Source: Hyphomicrobiaceae bacterium (GTDB taxonomy: Bacteria > Pseudomonadota > Alphaproteobacteria > Rhizobiales > Hyphomicrobiaceae). Taken from it: a stretch of 42,102 bases of DNA. Every line of letters begins with the position of its first letter. The stretch's first letter is position 1. The notes under the pieces are model-generated. The model was not told the origin of the DNA. It saw nothing but the letters and a program-made list of their open reading frames with translations, and made no database searches. The stretch is from NCBI GenBank assembly GCA_002919265.1, contig PKEY01000029.1, positions 1-42,102 of the forward strand. The letters run 5' to 3'. Below are positions 7,557-14,775 of this stretch, one piece after another. The position numbers were made by a program, and so were the translations under genes.

Positions 7557-8261
7557 TTATCCTTTTTCGGAGGATCGGCGGGAAAGACCGCCTTCGTACA
7601 CCCGGAAGCTGCGCTGATTGATGCGAACCAGCCGGGCGCTGCGCATGTCTGGCAGCGGCCTGCGGTTGAAGTTGCTCATAAGGGGCAGGACGCCCTCCGG
7701 CCAGAACGTCTCATGCCGGAGCAGCTGGCGGCGCGTGAGGTCCTCCAGCCCGAGGCACCAGTCTCCCGCGCAAGAGCTCACCGCGCCGAGAAACCGGTTG
7801 ATAACCGAGTCCTTCTGCATGAGAGGGACAACGAGCATCTCGAACTGAACGGTCGTATCCGATCCGCAGCCGAATGCTTCATATTCGAACAATCCGACAG
7901 AGGCCTGTTCCGAAATGGACAGGAGCCGCTGTTTCAGAATGAAACGGTCCTCGGAGTCCCACTGGTCGAGGAAGTTTGTGCCGCGCAGCTCCTTGCCGAA
8001 TTGCTCGCACAAACGCGTGCCCGCGATGCGGAACCGGTAGGTCTGGTTGTCGACGCGTTCGAGAATGAAGGCGTCAGGCAGGATCGCGGCGATGCGCGCA
8101 GGCTCGATTTCGAAGCGGTGAGGGGCCGGTCGCCGTCCGCGCACCTCGTTCCAGTAAGTGTAGAGAATCCGGCTCGTGGTATTCTTCATGACATCCATCT
8201 GGTCTGCCGGCGCAAAACGATCGCCAGGCTTGTAACCCGTGCCGACTTCCCTCACCCCCAT
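7557..8261 (-). CDS. PAS_5-type PAS domain protein
   Basis: 234 residues. The N-terminal half reads as a PAS_5 domain of the alphaproteobacterial type: LYTYWNEVRGRRPAPHRFEIEP, then ILPDAFILERVDNQTYRFRI, AGTRLCEQFGKELRG and TNFLDQW. No kinase, GGDEF, HTH or membrane segment follows. The C-terminal part is basic, with several Arg pairs. This fits a soluble ligand- or redox-sensing protein with an unknown partner. The ATG at 8261 has GGGGGAG seven bases upstream. The gene is divergent from the rhomboid gene across a 147-base spacer. Confidence 0.75.
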   Translation of the reverse strand: MGVREVGTGYKPGDRFAPADQMDVMKNTTSRILYTYWNEVRGRRPAPHRFEIEPARIAAILPDAFILERVDNQTYRFRIAGTRLCEQFGKELRGTNFLDQWDSEDRFILKQRLLSISEQASVGLFEYEAFGCGSDTTVQFEMLVVPLMQKDSVINRFLGAVSSCAGDWCLGLEDLTRRQLLRHETFWPEGVLPLMSNFNRRPLPDMRSARLVRINQRSFRVYEGGLSRRSSEKG

Positions 8262-8408
8262 CTACATACTCCCCCGGTTACTGATCGGCGCTGATGCGGC
8301 CAGCAGCTTTCGTGCCAGCTTAGCCCGCTGCGGCGCTTGGCTCCTCGACATTTGCCGCTATGGTGAAGCGTCTATAGATGAAGGAATTCCGAAGAGAAGG
8401 ACCGGTAG

Positions 8409-9140
8409 GTGCGCCGAGAGCCAGTTTTCAACGCTCCGACAGCGATCCTAGGTCTGGTTGCGGCGTTCGTGCTGGTCCACGGCATCCGCGCGCTGCTGCC
8501 GGCCGAGGACGACGCGTACGTGGTGCTCGCGCTGGGTTTCATTCCGGCGCGGTACGGCGATACCCCGTACCCGTTACCCGGTGGCGATATTGCCGCTGTT
8601 ACTTCATTCATCACGTACATGTTCGTGCACGGCGATGTCTTGCATCTGATTGTCAACAGCGCATGGCTTCTGGCGTTTGGGACGCCGCTCGTCCGTCGCA
8701 TGGGCAGCATCCGCTTTATCGCTTTCAGCGCTGTCTGCGGCATTGCCGGCGCACTAGTCTTTTGGGCGCTCAATCCCGGCCTGCTGGCCCCGATGGTGGG
8801 GGCTTCGGGAGCGATCTCGGGGATGATGGGTGGACTCCTGCGGTTCCTGTTCAACGCCATGGACAACGGCAACGGCTTGAACGGCGATGAGTCCAACGGC
8901 GATGCCGCCCGCATGGGCTTTGGGCAAATGCTACGGGATCGGCGCGTCGTTCTCACAATTGGTGTCTGGATATTGCTGAACTTTGCCCTGTCGCTCGGCT
9001 TCGCGTCGTACGGCGAGCCGGCAGCAATCGCCTGGGAAGCCCATTTGGGCGGCTTTTTCGCGGGGCTGCTGACGTTTGGCTTCTTCGATCCGGTGGCCCA
9101 CGCAGCTCCGCAAGATCCGAATTCTCCTCCGCTGCAGTAG
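8409..9140 (+). CDS. Rhomboid family intramembrane serine protease
   Basis: 243 residues with about six membrane spans. The catalytic serine lies in the GxSG motif GASGAISG (Ser133) and the catalytic histidine in AWEAHLGGFFAG (His212). HLIVNSAW supplies the conserved HxxxN (His79-Asn83) in the second membrane segment. Rhomboids cut single-span membrane proteins within the lipid bilayer. Translation starts at a GTG preceded by GAGAAGGA. A hydrophilic Asn/Gly/Asp-rich insert (about residues 150-166) extends one loop. Substrates are not indicated by the context. Confidence 0.9.
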   Translation: MRREPVFNAPTAILGLVAAFVLVHGIRALLPAEDDAYVVLALGFIPARYGDTPYPLPGGDIAAVTSFITYMFVHGDVLHLIVNSAWLLAFGTPLVRRMGSIRFIAFSAVCGIAGALVFWALNPGLLAPMVGASGAISGMMGGLLRFLFNAMDNGNGLNGDESNGDAARMGFGQMLRDRRVVLTIGVWILLNFALSLGFASYGEPAAIAWEAHLGGFFAGLLTFGFFDPVAHAAPQDPNSPPLQ

Positions 9141-9335
9141 CGAAGCCACAGGCTTGCACCCTTGGGTGAGTTGCCTCAGGATCGAACAATCAGGGGTTGA
9201 TCCCCAGCTTTTGGGATGAGGGCTACGTGCCGTGGCAGGAACGGCCCGGCCATCGAAACGTTTTGGAGCACCCTGACAGAGCCCTCGAGTTGTCACATTG
9301 CGGGCCCGCGGGCCCCTTGGACGGAGGTCACGTCC

Positions 9336-9767
9336 ATGAATGTTGCTGCCATTCTGAAAGCAAAAGGTCGGGCGGTCGCGACGACGAAGCCGGACACGCC
9401 CTTGCAGGCTGTCATTGAAAAGCTGGCGGCCAAGCGGATAGGCGCGCTTGTTATCGTCGGAGCGAGCGGAGGGGTCGAGGGTATCATCTCGGAACGGGAC
9501 ATCATCCGTGCCCTTGCGGAACACGGCGCGTCCTGTCTTGGACGCCCAGTGTCAGATTTCATGACCCGGGAAGTGGTGGTTTGCACCGAGGCAGACACAC
9601 TCGATGAGTTGATGGCCACCATGACAGCAGGCCGCTTCCGTCACATTCCCGTGGTCGAGGACGGCGCCCTGGTCGGCATCGTCTCGATCGGCGACGTGGT
9701 CAAGCACCACATCGCTGAGGTGGAGATGGAGGCGAGTGCGCTGAGAACGTATTTGCTGGCGGGGTGA
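9336..9767 (+). CDS. CBS-pair domain protein
   Basis: 143 residues made almost wholly of two CBS motifs: about residues 12-65 (PDTPLQAVIEKLAAKRIGAL, GIISERDIIRAL) and 76-125 (MTREVVVCTEADTLDELM, HIPVVEDGALVGIVSIGDVV). CBS pairs bind adenosine nucleotides and regulate other proteins. There is no attached enzyme or channel domain, so this is a free-standing regulatory module. The ATG at 9336 was preferred because GGAGGT lies at 9323-9328. The longer frame from 9216 runs through a GC-rich palindrome (9302-9315). A strong terminator follows. Confidence 0.9.
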   Translation: MNVAAILKAKGRAVATTKPDTPLQAVIEKLAAKRIGALVIVGASGGVEGIISERDIIRALAEHGASCLGRPVSDFMTREVVVCTEADTLDELMATMTAGRFRHIPVVEDGALVGIVSIGDVVKHHIAEVEMEASALRTYLLAG

Positions 9768-9806
9768 TCCCACTAATGAGGCCAGTCTTCAAGCCTCCTC
9801 AAAACA

Positions 9807-9838
9807 ACAGGCACCGCCATAGCGGTGCCTGTCGATTT
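9807..9838 (+). terminator. Intrinsic terminator after the CBS gene
   Basis: ACAGGCACCGC (9807-9817) pairs with GCGGTGCCTGT (9822-9832), an 11-bp perfect stem with a CATA loop, followed by CGATTTCAT. The upstream side has a short A-run (AAAACAA), so it may also end the convergent repeat-protein transcript. Confidence 0.75.
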
Positions 9839-9850
9839 CATGCCTGAAAG

Positions 9851-10618
9851 TTAGCGCTTCTTGTAGCCACCAGTTCCGGTGATGCCAACCGATACAACAG
9901 CGCTGGCTCCAACTGCGCTCGTACCGGCATACGCATTGGCACCAGACAGGTTGCCGACAGAAACGTTACCCAAGTTTGTCACCTTGCCGTTGTTTATCGA
10001 GAGTTGGCTAATCCGGCCCACGCTAACGGACGGGAATTTCACATCGTTAATGCTTGTGAGAGATACTACCGTTGAAGCACCAGTGGCGTTAGTTGTGGCG
10101 CTCGCCCCAGCACCAGTGATGTCCGGGTGATGCTTTTTCCCATAACCACTCACATCACCCTTATTTGTTACGTCGCCTTTATTTATTGCTGTTTGGGTTA
10201 TTGTTTTTACTTGGATAGATGAAATTGCTTGCTTCGAGTAGTTTTTGTCATCCCACTTAGAGTTGATGCCACCCTTGACTTTGATGCCGCCCTGAGTGCT
10301 GGTCACGACGGCTGCGGCGCTAGCACCCGTCGCGCTTGTGCTCGCCGAAGCGTTAGGCCCAGAAATCTTGGTAACTCGAGTATTTCCTTTATTCTCAACC
10401 TTATCTTTGTTTATGGCGGTTTGATTGATATTCTTTACATAAATTGTACCGTGACGGTATTCACCGCCAGGGTGCCCGCCCTTCCGTCCGCCGGGCTTGC
10501 TACCGTTCTTGTCGGCATTAATACCATATCCCCCGTTCGATGACGGCTTTGCCATCGAGGGGAGAGGCGACAGGAAGAGAGCAAGAGCTGCTACGCTTAC
10601 AATGATTTCTTTACGCAT
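9851..10618 (-). CDS. Secreted three-repeat, curlin/HfaD-like surface protein
   Basis: 255 residues from the ATG at 10618, which has GGAGA eight bases upstream. A signal peptide (about residues 1-23, ending PSMA|KP) leads into a Gly/Lys-rich linker. Three imperfect repeats then follow. Each has the motif Q-x-x-I-N-x3-V-x-N-x-G (residues 66-78, 142-154, 205-217) followed by a Gly-x2-Ala-x-Ala/Thr-rich strand ending in GASA or GAST plus V. The regular polar/hydrophobic alternation without cysteines suggests stacked beta-strands, as in curlin or holdfast-anchor subunits. It is the third gene after an HfaA-like and a CsgG/HfaB-like gene, the place of hfaD in Caulobacter. HfaD homology is inferred from context and repeat style. 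Local GC is lower than in the flanking genes. Confidence 0.6.
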   Translation of the reverse strand: MRKEIIVSVAALALFLSPLPSMAKPSSNGGYGINADKNGSKPGGRKGGHPGGEYRHGTIYVKNINQTAINKDKVENKGNTRVTKISGPNASASTSATGASAAAVVTSTQGGIKVKGGINSKWDDKNYSKQAISSIQVKTITQTAINKGDVTNKGDVSGYGKKHHPDITGAGASATTNATGASTVVSLTSINDVKFPSVSVGRISQLSINNGKVTNLGNVSVGNLSGANAYAGTSAVGASAVVSVGITGTGGYKKR

Positions 10619-10652
10619 ACCAACTATCTCCAAGCAACGCGGAGTTTAAACT

Positions 10653-10674
10653 GCCCGAACAAATGCGTTCGGGC
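10653..10674 (-). terminator. Hairpin between the CsgG/HfaB-like and repeat-protein genes
   Basis: GCCCGAAC (10653-10660) and GTTCGGGC (10667-10674) form an 8-bp stem with a 6-base loop inside the 76-base gap. On the minus strand only AGTTT follows, so it is at best a partial terminator. It could alter the ratio of channel to fibre-subunit transcript. Confidence 0.45.
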
Positions 10675-10694
10675 CTTCTTTCTTTACGTCGCCG

Positions 10695-11471
10695 CTAAAC
10701 AGAGCTATCCAACAGATCGGCGACGATCCCCCGACAAGCTCTCGCAGCCGCAGGGAATTCTTTCATAATCACGTCAGCTACGCCCAATGCGATCGGCCCA
10801 TTGAGCGCTTCGAACTGCAATCTTTCCTGGTTTTGAATAACGACATTTCCCGTGAGAAGCGTATCGCCAAAAACGCGACCCGATCCAACTCCAAGCTGTC
10901 TATAGCGAACAGGTCTTTGGATCATGCTCATTTGCTTATTGAGACGTGTTGATGCCTGATCCAATTGGATGGATAGCGTGAGCTGAGCCCATCCATAACC
11001 AGCGGTGGGACCAATTCCCGCTACGCGCACATCTGCAGCAAATGGCGTGCCAAAATCGAGACTATTGAAAATGCCATTGATGGCATAATCAGCCGGGATG
11101 CGTACCGGAGGTGGTCCAAAATAAGTCGAGACAACCTTTGCTCCAGCCTTGGTAAGTGCATCTGTAATATACGAGGCGCTACCACCTTGTGGAACAAATG
11201 CACCCGTCGCACCGGGAGCGACGCTATTTATTTTTCCGGTACTATCGGCAAAACTGCCGACTTCAAAAACTTTTCCCTTCAACACCCCAGTAGATCGAAT
11301 ACAGGCTAGAGCCTGCTCGATTTGCGGATAAGGGCGAACAGTGGTCGGTAAAGCTGCTGCAGTGACTTCTGGCTCAGAAAGTCGGGCATGTTCGACAGTC
11401 TGACATCCCCCCAAGCCAACAAGCAGCACGGCGGAAGCAATACTCCCGCAGGCGCGATTCAGCAGACGCAT
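10695..11471 (-). CDS. CsgG/HfaB family outer-membrane lipoprotein (curli-type secretion channel)
   Basis: 258 residues with a lipoprotein signal peptide: hydrophobic core, then LVGLGGC with the lipidated cysteine at residue 23. The body follows the CsgG/HfaB pattern: VFEVGSFADSTGKINS early on, then ASYITDALTKAGAKVV, a segment ending INGIFNSLDFGT, ADVRVAGIGPTAGYGWAQLT, a segment with LGVGSGRVFGD, and a C-terminal ALNGPIALGVADVI helix. CsgG forms a nonameric outer-membrane pore that exports curli subunits; HfaB does the same for the Caulobacter holdfast anchor. VAGIGP and the ADSTGK stretch resemble HfaB more than CsgG. GAGGGGG precedes the ATG. It sits between two genes for secreted subunits that share a motif, its probable cargo. 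Confidence 0.85.
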   Translation of the reverse strand: MRLLNRACGSIASAVLLVGLGGCQTVEHARLSEPEVTAAALPTTVRPYPQIEQALACIRSTGVLKGKVFEVGSFADSTGKINSVAPGATGAFVPQGGSASYITDALTKAGAKVVSTYFGPPPVRIPADYAINGIFNSLDFGTPFAADVRVAGIGPTAGYGWAQLTLSIQLDQASTRLNKQMSMIQRPVRYRQLGVGSGRVFGDTLLTGNVVIQNQERLQFEALNGPIALGVADVIMKEFPAAARACRGIVADLLDSSV

Positions 11472-11544
11472 GCCCCCTCACGTCTGTAATAGCGTTGATG
11501 TGACTGAGAAACGCAATAACTCTGAAACTCCGAAACTATAGAAC

Positions 11545-11925
11545 CTAAAAATTCACTCCCCCATTATTGATGACTTCACTTGTGTTCACCGCTTTTTGAT
11601 CCGCTTCAATAGAGGCGGTAATGTTTTCGCCAGTGATAACTTGATTGACGACAGACTGACTACCAATTGCCTGAACCGTAATACTGCCGCCGGTGCCAGT
11701 TGTTACGAGCAACCCTTTCCGCGCAGCTTTCACTTGCCCCGCAATAACACCTTGATTGTAATGAGTAACCGACGATTCAAGGGCGCCTGGCACAGCAACG
11801 CCCATTGGCTGAGTTCCCCACATCTGACCCGCGGAATATGTCTCTTGAGCCGACGCAGTCCCGCAAATCATCAATGAAGGGAATGCGATAAAACACAATG
11901 CCCGCGCTGGTAATCCGAATCTCAT
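11545..11925 (-). CDS. HfaA-like secreted fibre subunit
   Basis: 126 residues from the ATG at 11925, with a signal peptide ending CGTASA|QE. The small mature domain is rich in Gly, Val, Thr, Asn and Gln and has no cysteine. Its C-terminus contains Q-K-A-V-N-T-S-E-V-I-N-N-G (residues 110-122), matching the Q-x-x-[IV]-N-x3-V-x-N-x-G repeat of the third gene. A second, shorter copy of the start (QSVVN) is at 90-94. It is the first gene of the cluster, as hfaA is in the Caulobacter hfaABD operon. The start is uncertain: an ATG at 11958 and a TTG at 11976 are in frame and none has a good ribosome site. HfaA-like is an inference from size, signal peptide and gene order. Confidence 0.6.
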   Translation of the reverse strand: MRFGLPARALCFIAFPSLMICGTASAQETYSAGQMWGTQPMGVAVPGALESSVTHYNQGVIAGQVKAARKGLLVTTGTGGSITVQAIGSQSVVNQVITGENITASIEADQKAVNTSEVINNGGVNF

Positions 11926-12279
11926 AAGAGCGCACCCAAACTTCTTGCCAGCCCCCATTGAAGGATGAGTGGCCAAAATCCATCCGTTAGCGATTCATTT
12001 AGCTAGATGATTTGCGGCGTCAACGGAAGGTCTGTATCGAGGCGGATGTGAAAAAATGCTGCAGGCGGTGAAAAGTGTGGCAAACGCGCCACGGTTCCAA
12101 TCTGGCGATGTCTCGTCAGTCGGGACAGTTGTATCAAATCTGCACAATGATAATCACTATTAGGCATAGTGACTTGATAGCAGATGAGCTTCGAGGCCTG
12201 GCGCGCCTCAATAGCCCATTGCCCCCGCCTTCCCCTGCGGCTTGAATGCAGCGCTCTTAGAGAAGGGGAAGGCTCGCTT
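11926..12279. other. Divergent promoter region with an operator-like palindrome
   Basis: This 354-base gap separates the fibre cluster (minus) from the small periplasmic protein gene (plus). TCACTAT (12154-12160) and ATAGTGA (12166-12172) form a perfect 7-bp inverted repeat with a 5-base spacer, overlapping an AT-rich patch (AATGATAATCACTATTAGG). GTGGC-AAACGC-GCCAC at 12076-12091 is a minor hairpin. The AT-rich palindrome is the best candidate operator for either gene. I cannot name the regulator. Confidence 0.4.
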
Positions 12280-12717
12280 ATGAAAGTTCGGTCTACCAAC
12301 GCCCGTGCTGCGTCGATCCTCGCTGTGGCTCTGGGTTTCGCTGGGCAAGCGGCCGCGCAGGAACAGCCCAAGGCGCTCGATTGCGTATTCGAAGTGGGAA
12401 ACAACGTCGCCTACGCGGGGGGTGAGTACAAGGCTTCTCCGGCGCACCGGCTCACGTTCCGCATCGAGGCCATTGACCTGGATGGGCAGCGGGCGGAGTT
12501 ACACACGGAGAAGGGCGGCAAGGGCGAGGTCAAGATCGTGCGGGCGGTCAACGCCAATCACTTCCTCGAGGTCGTCAACGAGGGCTTCCTCAATATGACG
12601 ACGGTCTACGACTACGACGCGGACCGGAAGGCGCATCCCGCGGTTCATTCCCGCCATCTGGGCCTGCTGGGCGAACCGATCATCGCGCAGTATTACGGCT
12701 TCTGCACGGAGAAGTAG
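12280..12717 (+). CDS. Small periplasmic protein, unknown family
   Basis: 145 residues with a signal peptide (MKVRSTNARAASILAVALGF, cleavage after QAAA). The mature part is about 120 residues of mixed beta-type sequence with two cysteines, Cys35 in LDCVFEVG and Cys142 in YGFCTEK near the end, which could form a disulfide tying the termini. No enzymatic motif is recognised. The ATG at 12280 is preceded by AGAAGGGGAAGG, which decides against the longer frame from 12184. The next gene starts 99 bases downstream. Real by signal peptide and ribosome site; function not assignable. Confidence 0.65.
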   Translation: MKVRSTNARAASILAVALGFAGQAAAQEQPKALDCVFEVGNNVAYAGGEYKASPAHRLTFRIEAIDLDGQRAELHTEKGGKGEVKIVRAVNANHFLEVVNEGFLNMTTVYDYDADRKAHPAVHSRHLGLLGEPIIAQYYGFCTEK

Positions 12718-12816
12718 ACTGGGCTGGAGCGAGGCCATGAAGTGCCAGGATCTGGTGGTAGTTCACGACGCCAGAAGCGCTCGCCCAGTCGCGCCCGAGG
12801 GAGAACTGCATTGGCC

Positions 12817-14775
12817 ATGTTGAAACGGGTTCTGATCGCCAACCGCGGTGAGATCGCGCTCCGGATCATCAGAACAGCGCGCAAGCTCGGCATCGAAACC
12901 GTTGCGGTGGCGTCGGAGCCTGATCTGGGAATGCCTTACACGCGCGCGGCCGATGCGGTCGTGCCGATCGGTCCCGGGCCGGCCAACGAAAGCTATCTCG
13001 TCTTCGACAAGATTATCAGCGCGGCCAAGCGGACCGGAGCCGATGCCATCCACCCAGGCTACGGCTTCCTCGCCGAGAATGCCGACTTTGCCCAAGCGGT
13101 CACTGACGCCGGCCTCATCTTTATAGGCCCGACAGCAGACTCCATGCGTAAGCTTGGTGGCAAGGCCGAGGCCAAGGCGATCGCCATTGCAGCGGGTGTA
13201 CCCGTCGTGCCTGGATATCAAGGCGAGGATCAGCGGCCCGAGATCCTGGCCGAGGCGGCTCGTGGGATCGGATTTCCTGTCATGATCAAAGCCGTCGCCG
13301 GTGGGGGCGGCCGCGGCATGCGCCTTGTGGAGCGGGAGGAAGATTTCGCTGCACTGCTCGCCAGCGCACAGCGTGAGGCGGAGGCGGCATTCGGCGATCC
13401 GCGGGTGCTTATCGAGAAGGTGGTGACGGCACCGCGGCACGTCGAAGTGCAGGTGTTTGGCGACAGCCACGGCAACGTCGTCCATCTGTTCGAGCGTGAT
13501 TGCTCACTACAGCGGCGCAATCAGAAGGTGATCGAGGAGGCGCCCGCTCCGGGAATGTCACCGGAGCTTCGGGAAAAGATGACCTCGGCTGCCGTAAAGC
13601 TGGCGAAGGCCGTGGGCTACCGAGGGGCTGGAACGGTGGAGTTCCTGGTCGAGGGCGGCGCTCTTGGCGCCAAGGCTCCCTGGTACTTGATCGAGATGAA
13701 CACGCGCCTTCAGGTCGAGCATCCGGTGACGGAGGAAATCACCGGGCTCGACCTTGTCGAATGGCAATTTCGGGTTGCGGCGGGCGAGCCGCTGCCATTG
13801 GAGCAACACCAGATCACTTGTAACGGTCACGCCATCGAAGCACGGCTCTGCGCGGAGGATGCTGCGCGCGAGTTCTTGCCGTCGATTGGCCGGATCGTGG
13901 CCTTTAGAACGCCTACGGCGGAAGGGCTGCGCGTCGATGCGGGCGTCGAAGCGGGCTCGACTGTCTCGCCCTTCTATGACTCCATGATCGCCAAGCTGAT
14001 CGCGAAGGGACCAAATCGCGCCGTCGCGCTCGAACGACTGAAGCACGCGCTCCAGGAAACAGTCGTCGCAGGCGTGAAGACGAACGCCGCATTTCTTCAT
14101 GGGCTGCTGTCTCTGCCCGCGTTTGAAAGCGGCGAGATGGACACCGGTTTGATTGCCCGAGAGCTCGACCGGCTGAATGCGAAGGGGAGCGATCCCGTCG
14201 CGGTTGCGCATGGAGTCATCGCTCTGATCAGACAGCAGCAGCGGAAGCTCGAAGAGCAGCGGCGCCGGATTTCGGACGAGGCACGCTCGCCGTGGGCGGC
14301 ACTCGATGGCTTTCAGCTTGGCCCATCGCGCAAGCATTCCCTGGACATTCTGGTTGAGGGCAACAAGACGACGGTCGAGGTCAGCTGGGTAGGGGGCGAG
14401 CCAACGGTCGAGGTGGAGGGGCAGGTCATACAACTCCAGCGCGATCGTGTTACAACCGTTGATGATGGCGATCGCGTCTTCGTGCTGCATAATCTTCGGC
14501 AGACAGAAGTTTGCTGGCCAACTTACGACGCCGCAGCGGCGGACGAGACCGATGGCGAAGGCCAGCTGCGTGCGCCAATCAACGGACGGGTCGCGAAGGT
14601 TTTCGTCGAGGAAGGCGCTGTCGTGGATAAAGGTCAGCGTATCGTCGTTATCGAGGCGATGAAGATGGAGCACGTTCTCGTGGCACCGCGCGGCGGCACC
14701 GTGGGCCGTTTGACTGCGCGAGAAGGCCAGCAGGTAACCGAGGGGACGGTCCTTGCAGCCATACTCGACTCGTGA
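12817..14775 (+). CDS. Biotin-dependent acyl-CoA carboxylase, alpha subunit (biotin carboxylase + BCCP)
   Basis: 652 residues. An N-terminal biotin carboxylase domain (about 1-450) carries IANRGEIALRI, HPGYGFLAEN, the glycine-rich ATP loop KAVAGGGGRGMR, EMNTRLQVEHPVTEEITG and the C-terminal DSMIAKLIA segment. A linker of about 110 residues follows, then a C-terminal biotinyl domain with EAMKMEH, biotin-accepting Lys616. The layout and length match the alpha subunits of 3-methylcrotonyl-CoA or propionyl-CoA carboxylases. No carboxyltransferase beta subunit lies nearby, so the acyl substrate cannot be fixed. The ATG at 12817 aligns with the family start; a TTG at 12811 is better spaced from AGGGAGA and is possible. 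The stop codon overlaps the next start. Confidence 0.85.
   Translation: MLKRVLIANRGEIALRIIRTARKLGIETVAVASEPDLGMPYTRAADAVVPIGPGPANESYLVFDKIISAAKRTGADAIHPGYGFLAENADFAQAVTDAGLIFIGPTADSMRKLGGKAEAKAIAIAAGVPVVPGYQGEDQRPEILAEAARGIGFPVMIKAVAGGGGRGMRLVEREEDFAALLASAQREAEAAFGDPRVLIEKVVTAPRHVEVQVFGDSHGNVVHLFERDCSLQRRNQKVIEEAPAPGMSPELREKMTSAAVKLAKAVGYRGAGTVEFLVEGGALGAKAPWYLIEMNTRLQVEHPVTEEITGLDLVEWQFRVAAGEPLPLEQHQITCNGHAIEARLCAEDAAREFLPSIGRIVAFRTPTAEGLRVDAGVEAGSTVSPFYDSMIAKLIAKGPNRAVALERLKHALQETVVAGVKTNAAFLHGLLSLPAFESGEMDTGLIARELDRLNAKGSDPVAVAHGVIALIRQQQRKLEEQRRRISDEARSPWAALDGFQLGPSRKHSLDILVEGNKTTVEVSWVGGEPTVEVEGQVIQLQRDRVTTVDDGDRVFVLHNLRQTEVCWPTYDAAAADETDGEGQLRAPINGRVAKVFVEEGAVVDKGQRIVVIEAMKMEHVLVAPRGGTVGRLTAREGQQVTEGTVLAAILDS

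Noticed and set aside
9302..9315. Perfect 14-bp GC palindrome GGGCCCGCGGGCCC upstream of the CBS gene
   Set aside because: It lacks a T-run and lies just before the ribosome site. GC-only palindromes arise easily at this base composition, so I give no function.
12145..12163. Possible Fur-type box (AATGATAATCACTATTAGG)
   Set aside because: Only part of the Fur consensus fits, and neither flanking gene is an iron gene. Only the plain dyad is reported.
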